Assembly: GCA_017631795.1 (NCBI GenBank)
Contig: JAGBSO010000030.1
Location: 124,001-188,000 of the forward strand
Source: Clostridia bacterium
GTDB taxonomy: Bacteria; Bacillota; Clostridia; Oscillospirales; Acutalibacteraceae
Reading direction: 5' to 3'
Length of the DNA: 64,000 nt
The translations under genes and the position numbers were made by a program. Positions 37,004 to 45,334 of the stretch are shown in pieces (position 1 is the stretch's first letter; every line of letters starts with the position of its first letter). A model generated the notes under the pieces. That model had not been told where the DNA came from. It did not search any database and saw only the letters and a program-made list of their open reading frames with translations.

Positions 37004-37630
37004 ATGGAAAAAGGTAAATTTATTGTTATTGAAGGTCTTGACGGCTCAGGCAAAACAACGCAGACAAGCATAATAACAGAAAAACTCAGAGCTAAGGGAA
37101 TCAATGTTATAAATCAGGCAGAGCCCACACCTCATGAATTCGGAAAAATGTGTCGTGAAGTTCTTTCAGGCAGAAAAAAGGTCACAAAAAGTCAGTTTGC
37201 ACTTCTTTTTACAGCAGACAGAATCGATCACAATCTTAATCCTGAAGACGGAATAAATATGCATGTGGGCAAAGGTGATACTGTTATTTCAGACAGATAT
37301 TATTATTCAACTCTTGCATATCAGGGGGTTGATGTCGGTCTTGATTGGCTCATGAGCCTGAATCTTGAATGTGAAGATATCAGAAAGCCCGACCTTTGCA
37401 TTTTTCTTGATCTTCTTCCTGAGAAGAGCATGGAAAGAATCAACGCAAACAGAAATGCGGATGAAATTGAAATTTATGAAAACACAGAATATCTCACAAG
37501 CATCCGTAAACGTTTTTATAATGTGATTGATTCATTGAAAGACAAAGAAAATATCGTAGTTATCAATGCAGACGGAACAGTTGACGAAGTCGCAAAGCAA
37601 ATTGAAGATGCAGTAATGATGCTGTATTAA
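37004..37630 (+). CDS. tmk: Thymidylate kinase
   Basis: A 208-residue P-loop kinase with EGLDGSGKTTQ at the N terminus and SDRYYYSTLAYQG, the DR(Y/H) motif of dTMP kinases. It converts dTMP to dTDP, downstream in pathway from Dut. It ends the zapA-dut-dnaD-dnaC-rsmA-tmk operon and is followed at once by a strong terminator. Confidence 0.95.
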   Translation: MEKGKFIVIEGLDGSGKTTQTSIITEKLRAKGINVINQAEPTPHEFGKMCREVLSGRKKVTKSQFALLFTADRIDHNLNPEDGINMHVGKGDTVISDRYYYSTLAYQGVDVGLDWLMSLNLECEDIRKPDLCIFLDLLPEKSMERINANRNADEIEIYENTEYLTSIRKRFYNVIDSLKDKENIVVINADGTVDEVAKQIEDAVMMLY

Positions 37631-37632
37631 GT

Positions 37633-37669
37633 AAAAGCACCTGAACAAAAAAAGTTCGGGTGCTTTTTG
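37633..37669 (+). terminator. Terminator of the zapA-tmk operon
   Basis: A 14-bp stem (37633-37646 with 37654-37667) around an A-rich loop followed by T's. Its A run could also serve the convergent radical SAM gene. Confidence 0.88.
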
Positions 37670-37691
37670 TATGTTGAACAGAACATATTTA

Positions 37692-38444
37692 TTATTTCGG
37701 CATATAAGAAGCTAAGATTTTACTTATATCCTGATTATAAATATTGCTTCCCAGGATATCTCCGTTTGCGCTGAAACAAATTGCCTTTATATCTGCAGGG
37801 TCTTCCTCATACGGGTTCTTCCCGGTGTCGCTTGATTCAAAATATTCACCTAAATATTTAAGGGCATTTCCGCTCGGAAAAATCACATTGCCATCACTTG
37901 TTTCAATGCCCATTGTGTTGAATTCGCTGAGAATTTCTCGTGTTATGATATTATATTTATTGTTATTTGCTTCACTTACAAGCCATGCGGGATGAACTCT
38001 TATGGGGAGATTATTCTTAACTATATTTTCAGCAAATATCTTTACATATTCAAGCGGAATAGTTTCCTGATGAAAAGCATCGACTGACAGCAGAATATCA
38101 TTCACACCACAATCAGACAGCATTTTCGCCACTTCTCGGATTTTGTTGATATCCTTGCTGAAATAGCCGTTTGTTATAAGTTGTCTTTTTGGAATGTTCA
38201 TTTCTTTTGCGGCTTTATGTATCTCACAGACAGTTTCAGGGTAAAGCAAAGGCTCACCGCCGAATGTCATAACAGATTTTATATTATATTCTTTGGCTGT
38301 TTTGCGGATTGCTTCTGCGGCAATATCTTTATCAATGTTTTCATTTGTTTTATGGTCACCCTGAGAACAATGCTTACATTTCCCTGTACAAGCCATAGTA
38401 ACAACAAACTCAATGCGGTTCAGATTTCTGAGATATTTATTCAT
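37692..38444 (-). CDS. Radical SAM protein of unknown function
   Basis: A 250-residue protein with the cluster motif CTGKCKHC (C19, C23, C26) and a TFGGEPLLYPE segment equivalent to the GGEP motif of radical SAM enzymes. At this length it has little beyond a partial TIM barrel, and the C-terminal part shows only one Cys (AICFSANGDI), so no SPASM cluster is evident. It is the last gene of a four-gene minus-strand operon, 11 bases after a P-loop kinase-like gene. GGAGA precedes the ATG. It may modify a peptide or small molecule; the partner is not visible. Confidence 0.8.
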   Translation of the reverse strand: MNKYLRNLNRIEFVVTMACTGKCKHCSQGDHKTNENIDKDIAAEAIRKTAKEYNIKSVMTFGGEPLLYPETVCEIHKAAKEMNIPKRQLITNGYFSKDINKIREVAKMLSDCGVNDILLSVDAFHQETIPLEYVKIFAENIVKNNLPIRVHPAWLVSEANNNKYNIITREILSEFNTMGIETSDGNVIFPSGNALKYLGEYFESSDTGKNPYEEDPADIKAICFSANGDILGSNIYNQDISKILASYMPK

Positions 38445-38455
38445 AATAATCTCCG

Positions 38456-38938
38456 TTATACAGTTTTTATAAACTCTTCAACCTGTCGTTTTGTTTTCAG
38501 CACAACGGTTTTATATTTATATTTTTTTGCTGTTTTATTATAAAAATGCCGTCTTGCCTTGTCTCTGCAACCGAATAAAAGAAACTTGATAAACCATGAA
38601 TTCATATCATTTACATATCCTGCAGCTTTTCTTGTTTTTGAGCGCTTAACGGCACGGCAAAAACAAGTCATCCGAGGCAGTTGCAACAGAATAATTTTGT
38701 CGGCAGATTCAAGCCTTTCTTCAAGTAGAAGATATTCATAATATCCGTCAATTATCCAGTCTTCGTTATTCATGAAGTCTGTTACAGCTGGCAGAACAAC
38801 AGAATCGTCTATCGGTTTCCATTCCTTGTTCCACTTGATATCATCAAGATGCAGGACAGGGATTTTTTTCTTTTGTGCCATGTAATCGGAAAGATAAGTT
38901 TTACCGCTTCCTGCATAGCCTAAAACTGCAATTTTCAT
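38456..38938 (-). CDS. FlaR/adenylate-kinase-like P-loop protein (copy 1)
   Basis: A 160-residue P-loop NTPase: GYAGSGKT (7-14), then LHLDDIKWN and WIIDGYY, the pattern of small FlaR-type 'topology modulation' or adenylate-kinase-related proteins. Members are thought to be small-molecule kinases but are uncharacterised. It lies 14 bases downstream of the glycosidase-like gene. It is a distant paralogue of the first gene of this operon. Confidence 0.8.
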   Translation of the reverse strand: MKIAVLGYAGSGKTYLSDYMAQKKKIPVLHLDDIKWNKEWKPIDDSVVLPAVTDFMNNEDWIIDGYYEYLLLEERLESADKIILLQLPRMTCFCRAVKRSKTRKAAGYVNDMNSWFIKFLLFGCRDKARRHFYNKTAKKYKYKTVVLKTKRQVEEFIKTV

Positions 38939-38952
38939 ATTTTAGCCTTTCT

Positions 38953-40737
38953 TTATGTCAGCTCAAACAAAACCGTGTCGTATTTTTTCATGTCAAGTGA
39001 AATTGAGTCAGTTTCACATTCTGAAAAACCTGAACCGAGAATTTGTCTGACATTATATTTTTCAGGTAAATCGATTTTTACCGCACCGTCATCAATAGTG
39101 TGAATTCCGATATACCCGTTACCGCAATAAATAACATTGCCTTGGTTATTATAGCAATGCACACCTGCTGAAATGAGAATATCACGTAGTTCATCGGTGC
39201 TGAAAGTAGTTTTTTCTTCCGTTACGGATGTGTAAGGAATTTTGTTTTCTTTGCAGTATTCAAGTGCATTTATTCCGTCATCAGACGGTACAGGGGCTGT
39301 GAATACAGCAAATTTATAATTGCTGATGACTTTGCTGAAATCTTCAATCATACACAGGTCAAAGGGGATTCCCGTGTTGCCCATTGCTACTCTTACATCG
39401 CTGACAGTACGGTCAAGGGGATTTGAATAAGGAATGTTGCCGTATGCTTTTTCATCTGCAAAAACAACAACTTCGGCGGCAGGAAAATCTTCATTGCATT
39501 TGTTGATTGATGAATATGCAATCTCTTTCATTCTGCTGATTTCATCCATTATTCTGTCACTATGATACCATCCGCCCCACATATCAAACCACCAGATGCC
39601 TGAGGTTTTTATAAGCTGATGAGCGAATGCTTTGCGTATTGCAGAAATTGAAAGATCTTCGGTTGCAGGACCGCACCATACTGTTTTGTTGCCGTTGTTG
39701 TCTGTGAGTCCGTAAAATTCATATGAATATCTTCCGGGGCGTGAATCCTGCATTCTGCGTGTCAGATATGTTCTTATATCACATTCAATAAATGCAAATT
39801 TTCCGTGTTCTTTGAGTGAGTCAACAGGTATCATATCACCCCAGTTAACACCGAGTTGTCTTACATTGTCATAACCGCAGGGTGATGAATAAAAGTCGAT
39901 ATAAGGCGAATCAATAATGAATCTCAGTCCGTGCAGTCCGTAAAGACTGTTGCCTACAAACGCACTGTAACCGTAAAAAGCACCTACAACCTGCTCATTA
40001 TTTATGTATTCTTTAAGTTCTTTTGCAAAATGATTGATTGCACTTGCCGCAGTTTCATTGCTGAATTCAATATACTTTTTTGTTGTGTTGTTTACAAAAC
40101 CTTTTGTAAAGATCTCTTTTGACGGTATTTCTGCATTTTCAATACCGTAATTGTTCTTCATCCATGAGCTGAATTTTCTGAGACCTTTTTCTGAAAACGA
40201 ACCGAAAAGATCATGGTGCATCCATTCCTGAGTTGTACCGCCGCAGATCTGGTATCCTGCAATTCTTTCTGAATAATCAGAATTTCTGATGTGTGAAACA
40301 ATGGCTTTCAGAAGCTCTGTGCCGTCATGAAGAAATTTTTCAGAACCCAGTGATTCTCTCTTTCCTGTGGGAGTTTCAACACACTCTGCCGCATTTTCTT
40401 CAATCCATTTGCGAGGCATGGCAATATTGATTCTCGGAAAAATAAATGCATCCGGGCATTCGGACAGAATATTTCTGACTATCCCGTCAAATTCATCATA
40501 ATAAGGTGTTTCTTTTTCAAAAACACCCGTCTCAAAAGGTGAAAAACCAGTTACGTTGTTTATCGGAAGCGTAGTGAATGACACATTCACAAAGAACATT
40601 CTGTAACCGTGAGAAATAAAGTCGGAATATTCACCGCATTCGTCAAAATATGTTGTATAGGCAAGAGGGTAGTGCAACTCACCGTTTATATTTATGAAAG
40701 GTTTTTTGTTTCTGAATTCGATATGACTTCTTATCAT
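38953..40737 (-). CDS. Putative cytoplasmic glycoside hydrolase (GH42/clan GH-A-like)
   Basis: A 594-residue protein with no signal peptide. Its first two thirds look like a TIM barrel (PRINIAMPRKWIEENAAE; GYQICGGTTQEW; FAFIECDIR; GIWWFDMWGGWY). The C-terminal region (EVVVFADEKAYG...PFDLCMIEDF) resembles the beta-galactosidase trimerisation domain of GH42 enzymes, and FIECD is where a catalytic acid might lie. No family signature is certain, so the name is provisional. It is flanked by two FlaR-like kinases, 6 and 14 bases away, suggesting a pathway in which a released sugar is phosphorylated. Confidence 0.5.
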   Translation of the reverse strand: MIRSHIEFRNKKPFININGELHYPLAYTTYFDECGEYSDFISHGYRMFFVNVSFTTLPINNVTGFSPFETGVFEKETPYYDEFDGIVRNILSECPDAFIFPRINIAMPRKWIEENAAECVETPTGKRESLGSEKFLHDGTELLKAIVSHIRNSDYSERIAGYQICGGTTQEWMHHDLFGSFSEKGLRKFSSWMKNNYGIENAEIPSKEIFTKGFVNNTTKKYIEFSNETAASAINHFAKELKEYINNEQVVGAFYGYSAFVGNSLYGLHGLRFIIDSPYIDFYSSPCGYDNVRQLGVNWGDMIPVDSLKEHGKFAFIECDIRTYLTRRMQDSRPGRYSYEFYGLTDNNGNKTVWCGPATEDLSISAIRKAFAHQLIKTSGIWWFDMWGGWYHSDRIMDEISRMKEIAYSSINKCNEDFPAAEVVVFADEKAYGNIPYSNPLDRTVSDVRVAMGNTGIPFDLCMIEDFSKVISNYKFAVFTAPVPSDDGINALEYCKENKIPYTSVTEEKTTFSTDELRDILISAGVHCYNNQGNVIYCGNGYIGIHTIDDGAVKIDLPEKYNVRQILGSGFSECETDSISLDMKKYDTVLFELT

Positions 40738-40743
40738 GATTTG

Positions 40744-41229
40744 TTACCCCATTTTTAAGTATGTATCTGCGTCTTCTCTGTTTTTGAAAATAATTATATT
40801 TTTCTCGCTGTATTTGTTCAGTAATTCAAGAACTTTCGGTCTGCTTTCAGTGTTGTAGTTTTTTATAAACTCAATAAACTCCGCATCTTCTTCTGTTTCA
40901 ATCCAAGGCATATCAGGTCTTGTTTTTCCCATTCTTTCTTTGATTCCTGAAAGACAGATATCAGCGCTGTAATCAAGAAAGAAAACAGTGTCGCATTCAG
41001 ATATTCTCATTTCCATAGTAGACCCATAATTGCCGTCAATTATCCACTTGTCTTCAGATATAATGCTTCTCAGTCTTTCACGGAAAATATCTTTTGTAAC
41101 TGTTGTCTTGTCAGAATTCCAATAAAGCATATCAAGATAGTACAACGGCAAGCCTGTTTTTTCTTCTAATTCTCTTGCAAAAGTGCTTTTACCGCTGCCC
41201 GGACATCCGATTATTATAACTTTTTCCAT
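40744..41229 (-). CDS. FlaR/adenylate-kinase-like P-loop protein (copy 2)
   Basis: About 161 residues with Walker A GCPGSGKS (8-15), LYYLDMLYWN and WIIDGNYGSTM, the same pattern as its paralogue two genes downstream. It starts at 41229 with AGGTGG 5 nt upstream; the in-frame TTG at 41247 lies in the terminator tail. It is the first gene of the four-gene operon, and is preceded by a 16-nt gap from a terminator, so its expression depends on read-through of the leader. Confidence 0.8.
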   Translation of the reverse strand: MEKVIIIGCPGSGKSTFARELEEKTGLPLYYLDMLYWNSDKTTVTKDIFRERLRSIISEDKWIIDGNYGSTMEMRISECDTVFFLDYSADICLSGIKERMGKTRPDMPWIETEEDAEFIEFIKNYNTESRPKVLELLNKYSEKNIIIFKNREDADTYLKMG

Positions 41230-41244
41230 ATTTGCCACCTGAAA

Positions 41245-41275
41245 CAAAAAACATCTCCGAAGATACGGAGATGTC
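41245..41275 (-). terminator. Leader terminator in front of the FlaR/glycosidase operon
   Basis: A perfect 9-bp stem (ACATCTCCG / CGGAGATGT) with a 6-nt loop, then a T run on the minus strand. It sits between the leader and the ribosome site of the first gene. Confidence 0.85.
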
Positions 41276-41372
41276 AGTTAGTCTGAAAGATTTTATCAAT
41301 CCGGAACGGACAAGACGACTCTCCCGATTATAAGCTCAGAATTCAATGTCATTTTGTCCACCACCATTTATG
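41270..41372 (-). promoter_or_regulatory. Structured leader RNA of unknown class
   Basis: About 100 nt between a consensus promoter and a terminator. GGACAA (41359-41354) can pair with TTGTCC about 45 nt further on, enclosing a GAC/GTC helix. A second small hairpin GGATT / AATCT follows. I do not recognise a purine, SAM, TPP, preQ1, ZTP, guanidine, fluoride or T-box pattern. It is either an uncharacterised riboswitch or attenuator, or a short non-coding RNA. Confidence 0.5.
41296..41367 (-). CDS. Possible 23-residue leader peptide
   Basis: An ATG at 41367 opens 23 codons that stop at 41296, inside the leader transcript between promoter and terminator. The predicted peptide begins MVVDKMTLN and ends VVLSVPD. 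Only a weak A/G-rich sequence precedes the start. It may be a real attenuation peptide or chance coding in a structured RNA. Confidence 0.25.
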   Translation of the reverse strand: MVVDKMTLNSELIIGRVVLSVPD

Positions 41373-41383
41373 TCTTTTTCTGA

Positions 41384-41412
41384 ATTATATCAGTTATATA
41401 GTGCATTGTCAA
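41384..41412 (-). promoter_or_regulatory. Consensus promoter of the leader/FlaR operon
   Basis: Minus strand TTGACA (41412-41407), a 17-nt spacer and TATAAT (41389-41384), a perfect match, placed right after the stop of the DUF554 gene. Confidence 0.9.
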
Positions 41413-41415
41413 GCA

Positions 41416-42150
41416 TCATGCAGCGATGAGTTTTTCGACCAAAGCCCATATAACTGCGATGAAAATAGACGGTAACATGTTTGCAACCTTTATCATTTTA
41501 CCCCATGTGAGATTTACACCGACACAGAAAATCAGCATTGATCCTGTAAGTGAAAGATAGGAGAGTGCAGTTTCTGTAAGCACAGGCTCAATGAATGTTG
41601 CAAGAATTGTGATTGACCCCTGGAATATTGCAATCGGAATTGCTGAAAAAATACAGCCTTTGCCCATAGATGCAGTCATAATCATTATGATTATAAGGTC
41701 GAGTACTGATTTTGCAGTAAGTATGGAATAATCTCCGTTAATACCGTCCTGCACAGCACCTACAACAGCCATAGCGCCGATGCAGACAGTCAGTGAAGCT
41801 GTTACAAAACCGTCAACAAAACCTGTGTCTTTATCACTTTTTGTTTTGCGTTTGAGCCATTCTCCGAAAGTTTCAAGATGATGTTCAATATTCAGAATTT
41901 CACCGATAATCGTTCCGATGATAATACATCCGATCATCATCATTGTTCCGTTGCTTGAAATCTTTCCTTCGGGGGAAACAGTGAACATCTCCTGCAAAGT
42001 GCCTGCAATGCCTATGAAAATAACGCATACACCGTTTGCTTTCATTATGGTATCCTGCAAACGGTCAGGAATTTTTTTGCCGAAAAGCATACCGCCCAAT
42101 CCGCCGATGATTATTGCTGCAGTGTTTATAATCGTACCTAAACCTATCAT
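41416..42150 (-). CDS. DUF554 family integral membrane protein
   Basis: A 244-residue protein with about six or seven hydrophobic segments. It starts MIGLGTIINTAAIIIGGLGG and matches the DUF554 (YqgA/YdfK) family; FGKKIPDRLQDTIMKANG is a family-typical loop. The function is unknown, with a transporter-like role suggested by fold. AGAGG precedes the ATG. It stands alone after the ATPase terminator. Confidence 0.87.
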   Translation of the reverse strand: MIGLGTIINTAAIIIGGLGGMLFGKKIPDRLQDTIMKANGVCVIFIGIAGTLQEMFTVSPEGKISSNGTMMMIGCIIIGTIIGEILNIEHHLETFGEWLKRKTKSDKDTGFVDGFVTASLTVCIGAMAVVGAVQDGINGDYSILTAKSVLDLIIIMIMTASMGKGCIFSAIPIAIFQGSITILATFIEPVLTETALSYLSLTGSMLIFCVGVNLTWGKMIKVANMLPSIFIAVIWALVEKLIAA

Positions 42151-42218
42151 AAAAAACCTCTAAAAACAGAATTGTTTATAATATATCATTTAATCCGTTT
42201 TTCTTCAACCCTAAAATG

Positions 42219-42251
42219 TAAAAAAATACGAAGCCCTTTCGGGGCTCCGTA
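42219..42251 (-). terminator. Terminator of the P-type ATPase gene
   Basis: Minus strand ACGGAGCCC / GGGCTTCGT (one G-T) with a 5-nt loop and a T7 run. Confidence 0.88.
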
Positions 42252-42262
42252 AATTTATTGAT

Positions 42263-44977
42263 TTATTTTTTTGCAACAGCGCGCTGAACAGCTTTGATGA
42301 TTTCAACAATCGGAATGATAAGGAATGCAATTCCGAGAGCAATTCCATAGTGTGCAATGTCAAGGTGAGCGAAATCGAAAGCTTCAGCAAGGAAGGGAAC
42401 TTCAATAACAAGTGTTGTAAGAACAAGAGTAGCAAGCATTGAACCGTAAAGAAGGATGTTGTGGCTGCCCTTGAATGCCATTGTGAAGATTGAACCTCTC
42501 TGTGAACGCATGTTGAGTGAATGGAAGATTTCACACATTGACATTGTAAGGAATGCCATTGTTGTACCGAGATGGCCTGCAGCAGAGTTGAGTTCGATGT
42601 TTGTGAACTGCCATGTTGCAAAATGCCAGTCAAAGCCATTTACACTGTTTACACCTACGAAGTAAGCAAAGAGTGTAAGAAGTGTTACAAGAGTACCCTG
42701 ATAGAGAACATCAATACCGAGACCACCTGAGAAAATGCCGTCTTTTGTGCTTCTGGGCTTTCTCTTCATGATGTTGCTTTCGGGTTTTTCAACACCGAGT
42801 GCAAGAGCAGGGAAACAGTCTGTAACAAGGTTTATCCAGAGAAGGTGGGGTGCTTCAAGAATTGTGAAACCGAGAAGTGTTGCGAAGAAAATTGAAAGAA
42901 CTTCTGAAAGGTTTGAACCGAGAAGGAACTGAATTGCCTTACGGATGTTATCGTAAATTCTTCTGCCTTCACCGACAGCAGAAACGATTGTTGCAAAGTT
43001 ATCGTCTGCAAGAACCATGTCTGCAACGTTCTTGGTAACGTCAGTACCTGTGATACCCATACCGACACCGATGTCTGCACTCTTGATGGAAGGAGCATCG
43101 TTTACGCCGTCACCTGTCATAGCTGTGATGTAGCCTTTTTTCTTCCATGCAGTAACAATTCTTGTCTTGTGTTCGGGCTGAACACGTGCGTAAACAAATG
43201 TATTTGCAACAACATTGTCGAATTCTTCGTCAGAAAGCTTTTCAAGGTCTGCGCCTGTCATTGCGTTCTTTTCGTCAGAGATAATGCCGAGTTCTTTTGC
43301 GATTGCAACAGCTGTATCTTTGTGGTCACCTGTAATCATGATGGGTGTGATACCTGCGCTTCTGCATTCGTCAATAGCATCCTTAACTTCGGGACGGACA
43401 GGGTCAATCATACCTGCAAGACCTACAAATACCAATTCGTTTTCAATATCTGAAGGCTCTGTTGAAGCAGGGAGTTCAGGATATTTCTTCATAGCGCAAG
43501 CAAGAACACGGAGAGCTTTGTCTGCCATTCTCTTGTTTTCTGCAGAAATCTTTGCTTTGATTTCGTCGCTCATGGGCACGACTTTGCCGTCAAACTGAGC
43601 ATATTTACAAAGACCTACAACAATATCAGGAGCACCTTTTGTGAACTGAACGATGCCGTTTGCTGTCTGATGAAGAGTTGACATCATCTTTCTGCCTGAA
43701 TCAAAGGGAGCTTCTGCAACACGAGGCATTTTTTCCTGGAGCTCATTTTTATTGAGACCGAGTTTGAGTGCAAAGTTAACGAGAGCAGCTTCTGTGGGTT
43801 CACCTGTAACAGTACCGTCACTGTTAAGAGTAACGTCTGAACAGAGTGACATCATTGTTGCAAGGTTCTTTTCGTCTTCACAGAAAGAATCAACAACTGT
43901 CATTACATTCTGTGTAAGAGTACCTGTTTTATCTGAGCAGATTATCTGAGCACAACCGAGTGTTTCAACAGCGGTGAGTTTTCTGATAATTGCGTTTTTC
44001 TTTGACATTGTTGTAACGCCCATTGAAAGAACGATAGTAACAACTGCCGCAAGACCTTCAGGGATAGCTGCAACTGCAAGAGAGATAGCAACCATAAAGA
44101 AATCAAGAACAACTGTGAAATCAAGAGAGGCGCCGCTTACAAATGTTTTTATGAGCTGGAAACCGAATATGAAAACACAAATGCCGATAACAAGGAATGT
44201 GAGTATTTTACTGAGCTGTGAAAGCTTCTTCTGAAGGGGAGTTTCACCTTCTTCTGCTGATGCAATAGCATCAGCGATTTTACCCATTTCTGTGTCCATA
44301 CCTGTTGCAACAACAACAGCTTTACCTCTGCCGTATACAAGTGTTGAACCCATATATGCCATATTTTTTCTGTCGCCGAGAGGTACGGAATCTTCTTGTT
44401 TACCGGTGATAACATCAATCATTTTTGTAACAGGAACTGATTCACCGGTAAGTGCAGCTTCTTCAATTTTCATGCTTGCACATTCAATGATACGGCAATC
44501 AGCGGGGATAGCGTCACCAGCTTCGAGAACAATAACGTCACCGACAACAAGATCTTCACTCTTTACTGCAATAACATTTCCGTCACGGATAGTCTTTGTT
44601 GTGGCAGCTGACATTTCCTGAAGAGCTTCAATTGCTTTTTCAGCCTTGCTTTCCTGGTAAACACCGAGAACTGCATTGATAAGAACAACAGTAAGGATGA
44701 TGATAACGTCTGCAAATTCACTTTCACCTTCAACAACACCTGTCAAAGCAAGAATTGAAAGCAGTGCGGAGATACCTGCAGCAACCAACAGAATGATAAT
44801 CATCGGGTCTGTGAGCTGTGCAAAAAATCTCTTTAAAAGGGAATCTTTTTCAGCCTGTTTGAGCTTGTTTTTTCCGTTTTTTTCAAGTCTTGATGCAGCT
44901 TCGGCAGATGTGAGACCTGTCAAAGATGAATCAACTTCTTTTAATACGGAAGCTACTTCTTCTTTGTAAAAGTTCAT
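42263..44977 (-). CDS. P-type Ca2+/Mn2+-translocating ATPase (PMCA/SERCA-like)
   Basis: A 904-residue type II P-type ATPase. An N-terminal cation ATPase domain and the TGES actuator motif (ALTGESVP, 176-182) are present. PEGL (306-309) is in the M4 ion site, and the phosphorylated Asp 349 is in CSDKTGTLTQ. TGDGVNDAPS is in the P domain and hydrophobic helices end the protein. It is similar to the YoaB/CaxP group that exports Ca2+ or Mn2+. An upstream Mn2+ riboswitch indicates that manganese is the physiological signal, so Mn2+ efflux is the likely job. Confidence 0.9.
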   Translation of the reverse strand: MNFYKEEVASVLKEVDSSLTGLTSAEAASRLEKNGKNKLKQAEKDSLLKRFFAQLTDPMIIILLVAAGISALLSILALTGVVEGESEFADVIIILTVVLINAVLGVYQESKAEKAIEALQEMSAATTKTIRDGNVIAVKSEDLVVGDVIVLEAGDAIPADCRIIECASMKIEEAALTGESVPVTKMIDVITGKQEDSVPLGDRKNMAYMGSTLVYGRGKAVVVATGMDTEMGKIADAIASAEEGETPLQKKLSQLSKILTFLVIGICVFIFGFQLIKTFVSGASLDFTVVLDFFMVAISLAVAAIPEGLAAVVTIVLSMGVTTMSKKNAIIRKLTAVETLGCAQIICSDKTGTLTQNVMTVVDSFCEDEKNLATMMSLCSDVTLNSDGTVTGEPTEAALVNFALKLGLNKNELQEKMPRVAEAPFDSGRKMMSTLHQTANGIVQFTKGAPDIVVGLCKYAQFDGKVVPMSDEIKAKISAENKRMADKALRVLACAMKKYPELPASTEPSDIENELVFVGLAGMIDPVRPEVKDAIDECRSAGITPIMITGDHKDTAVAIAKELGIISDEKNAMTGADLEKLSDEEFDNVVANTFVYARVQPEHKTRIVTAWKKKGYITAMTGDGVNDAPSIKSADIGVGMGITGTDVTKNVADMVLADDNFATIVSAVGEGRRIYDNIRKAIQFLLGSNLSEVLSIFFATLLGFTILEAPHLLWINLVTDCFPALALGVEKPESNIMKRKPRSTKDGIFSGGLGIDVLYQGTLVTLLTLFAYFVGVNSVNGFDWHFATWQFTNIELNSAAGHLGTTMAFLTMSMCEIFHSLNMRSQRGSIFTMAFKGSHNILLYGSMLATLVLTTLVIEVPFLAEAFDFAHLDIAHYGIALGIAFLIIPIVEIIKAVQRAVAKK

Positions 44978-45039
44978 GAGTTTCGCCCTTTCCTGGATAT
45001 TTTTTACTTGTGAGGAATAATCTTACGCAAAATGATATT

Positions 45040-45175
45040 AAAAAAACGCATACAGAATCCGCGGAAACGAAAACTGTACACGAGTCTGGTTTTTTAATTC
45101 ATGCCAAGCTGGATTTCAGCCATGTGTGTTGACACTGAAACACGTTTGCGTGCAAACTACTCCCTCATGAGTATA
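45040..45175 (-). promoter_or_regulatory. yybP-ykoY manganese riboswitch with terminator platform
   Basis: On the minus strand CATGAGGGAGTAG (about 45170-45158), GTGTCAACAC, GGCTGAAATCC and AGCTTGGCATGA occur in the order seen in yybP-ykoY aptamers. A terminator follows: CGTGTACAG (45082-45074) pairs with CTGTATGCG (45055-45047), then T7. Mn2+ binding should block termination and turn on the P-type ATPase. The remaining leader to the ATG is unstructured by eye. Confidence 0.88.
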
Positions 45176-45190
45176 TTTGTTTGTAAAAAT

Positions 45191-45219
45191 ATGTTATCAT
45201 GAAAAACAATATTTGTCAA
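45191..45219 (-). promoter_or_regulatory. Promoter of the Mn riboswitch/ATPase transcript
   Basis: Minus strand TTGACA (45219-45214), a 17-nt spacer and TAACAT (45196-45191). Confidence 0.8.
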
Positions 45220-45288
45220 TAGAATAAACAAAAAAATGCCTAAATTAAAAAACCTTTTGTGCAAAAATATTTTTTAGCTTCTATGGTG

Positions 45289-45317
45289 TTTACAAAAAAT
45301 TGATAATAATCTATAAT
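45289..45317 (+). promoter_or_regulatory. Promoter of the ttcA-like gene
   Basis: TTTACA (45289-45294), a 17-nt spacer and TATAAT (45312-45317), 18 nt before the start codon. Confidence 0.75.
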
Positions 45318-45334
45318 ATGCGTGGTGATAGTTT

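Noticed and set aside
41270..41372. Known riboswitch classes for the leader before the FlaR operon
   Set aside because: I looked for T-box, purine, SAM, TPP, fluoride, ZTP, guanidine and yybP-ykoY core sequences and found none, so I left it as an unknown leader.
42211..42639. A 142-codon minus-strand frame at the end of the P-type ATPase gene
   Set aside because: It is a different reading frame of the same strand within the ATPase, rich in Leu/Ser/Gln like other shifted frames here, and it runs through the ATPase terminator.
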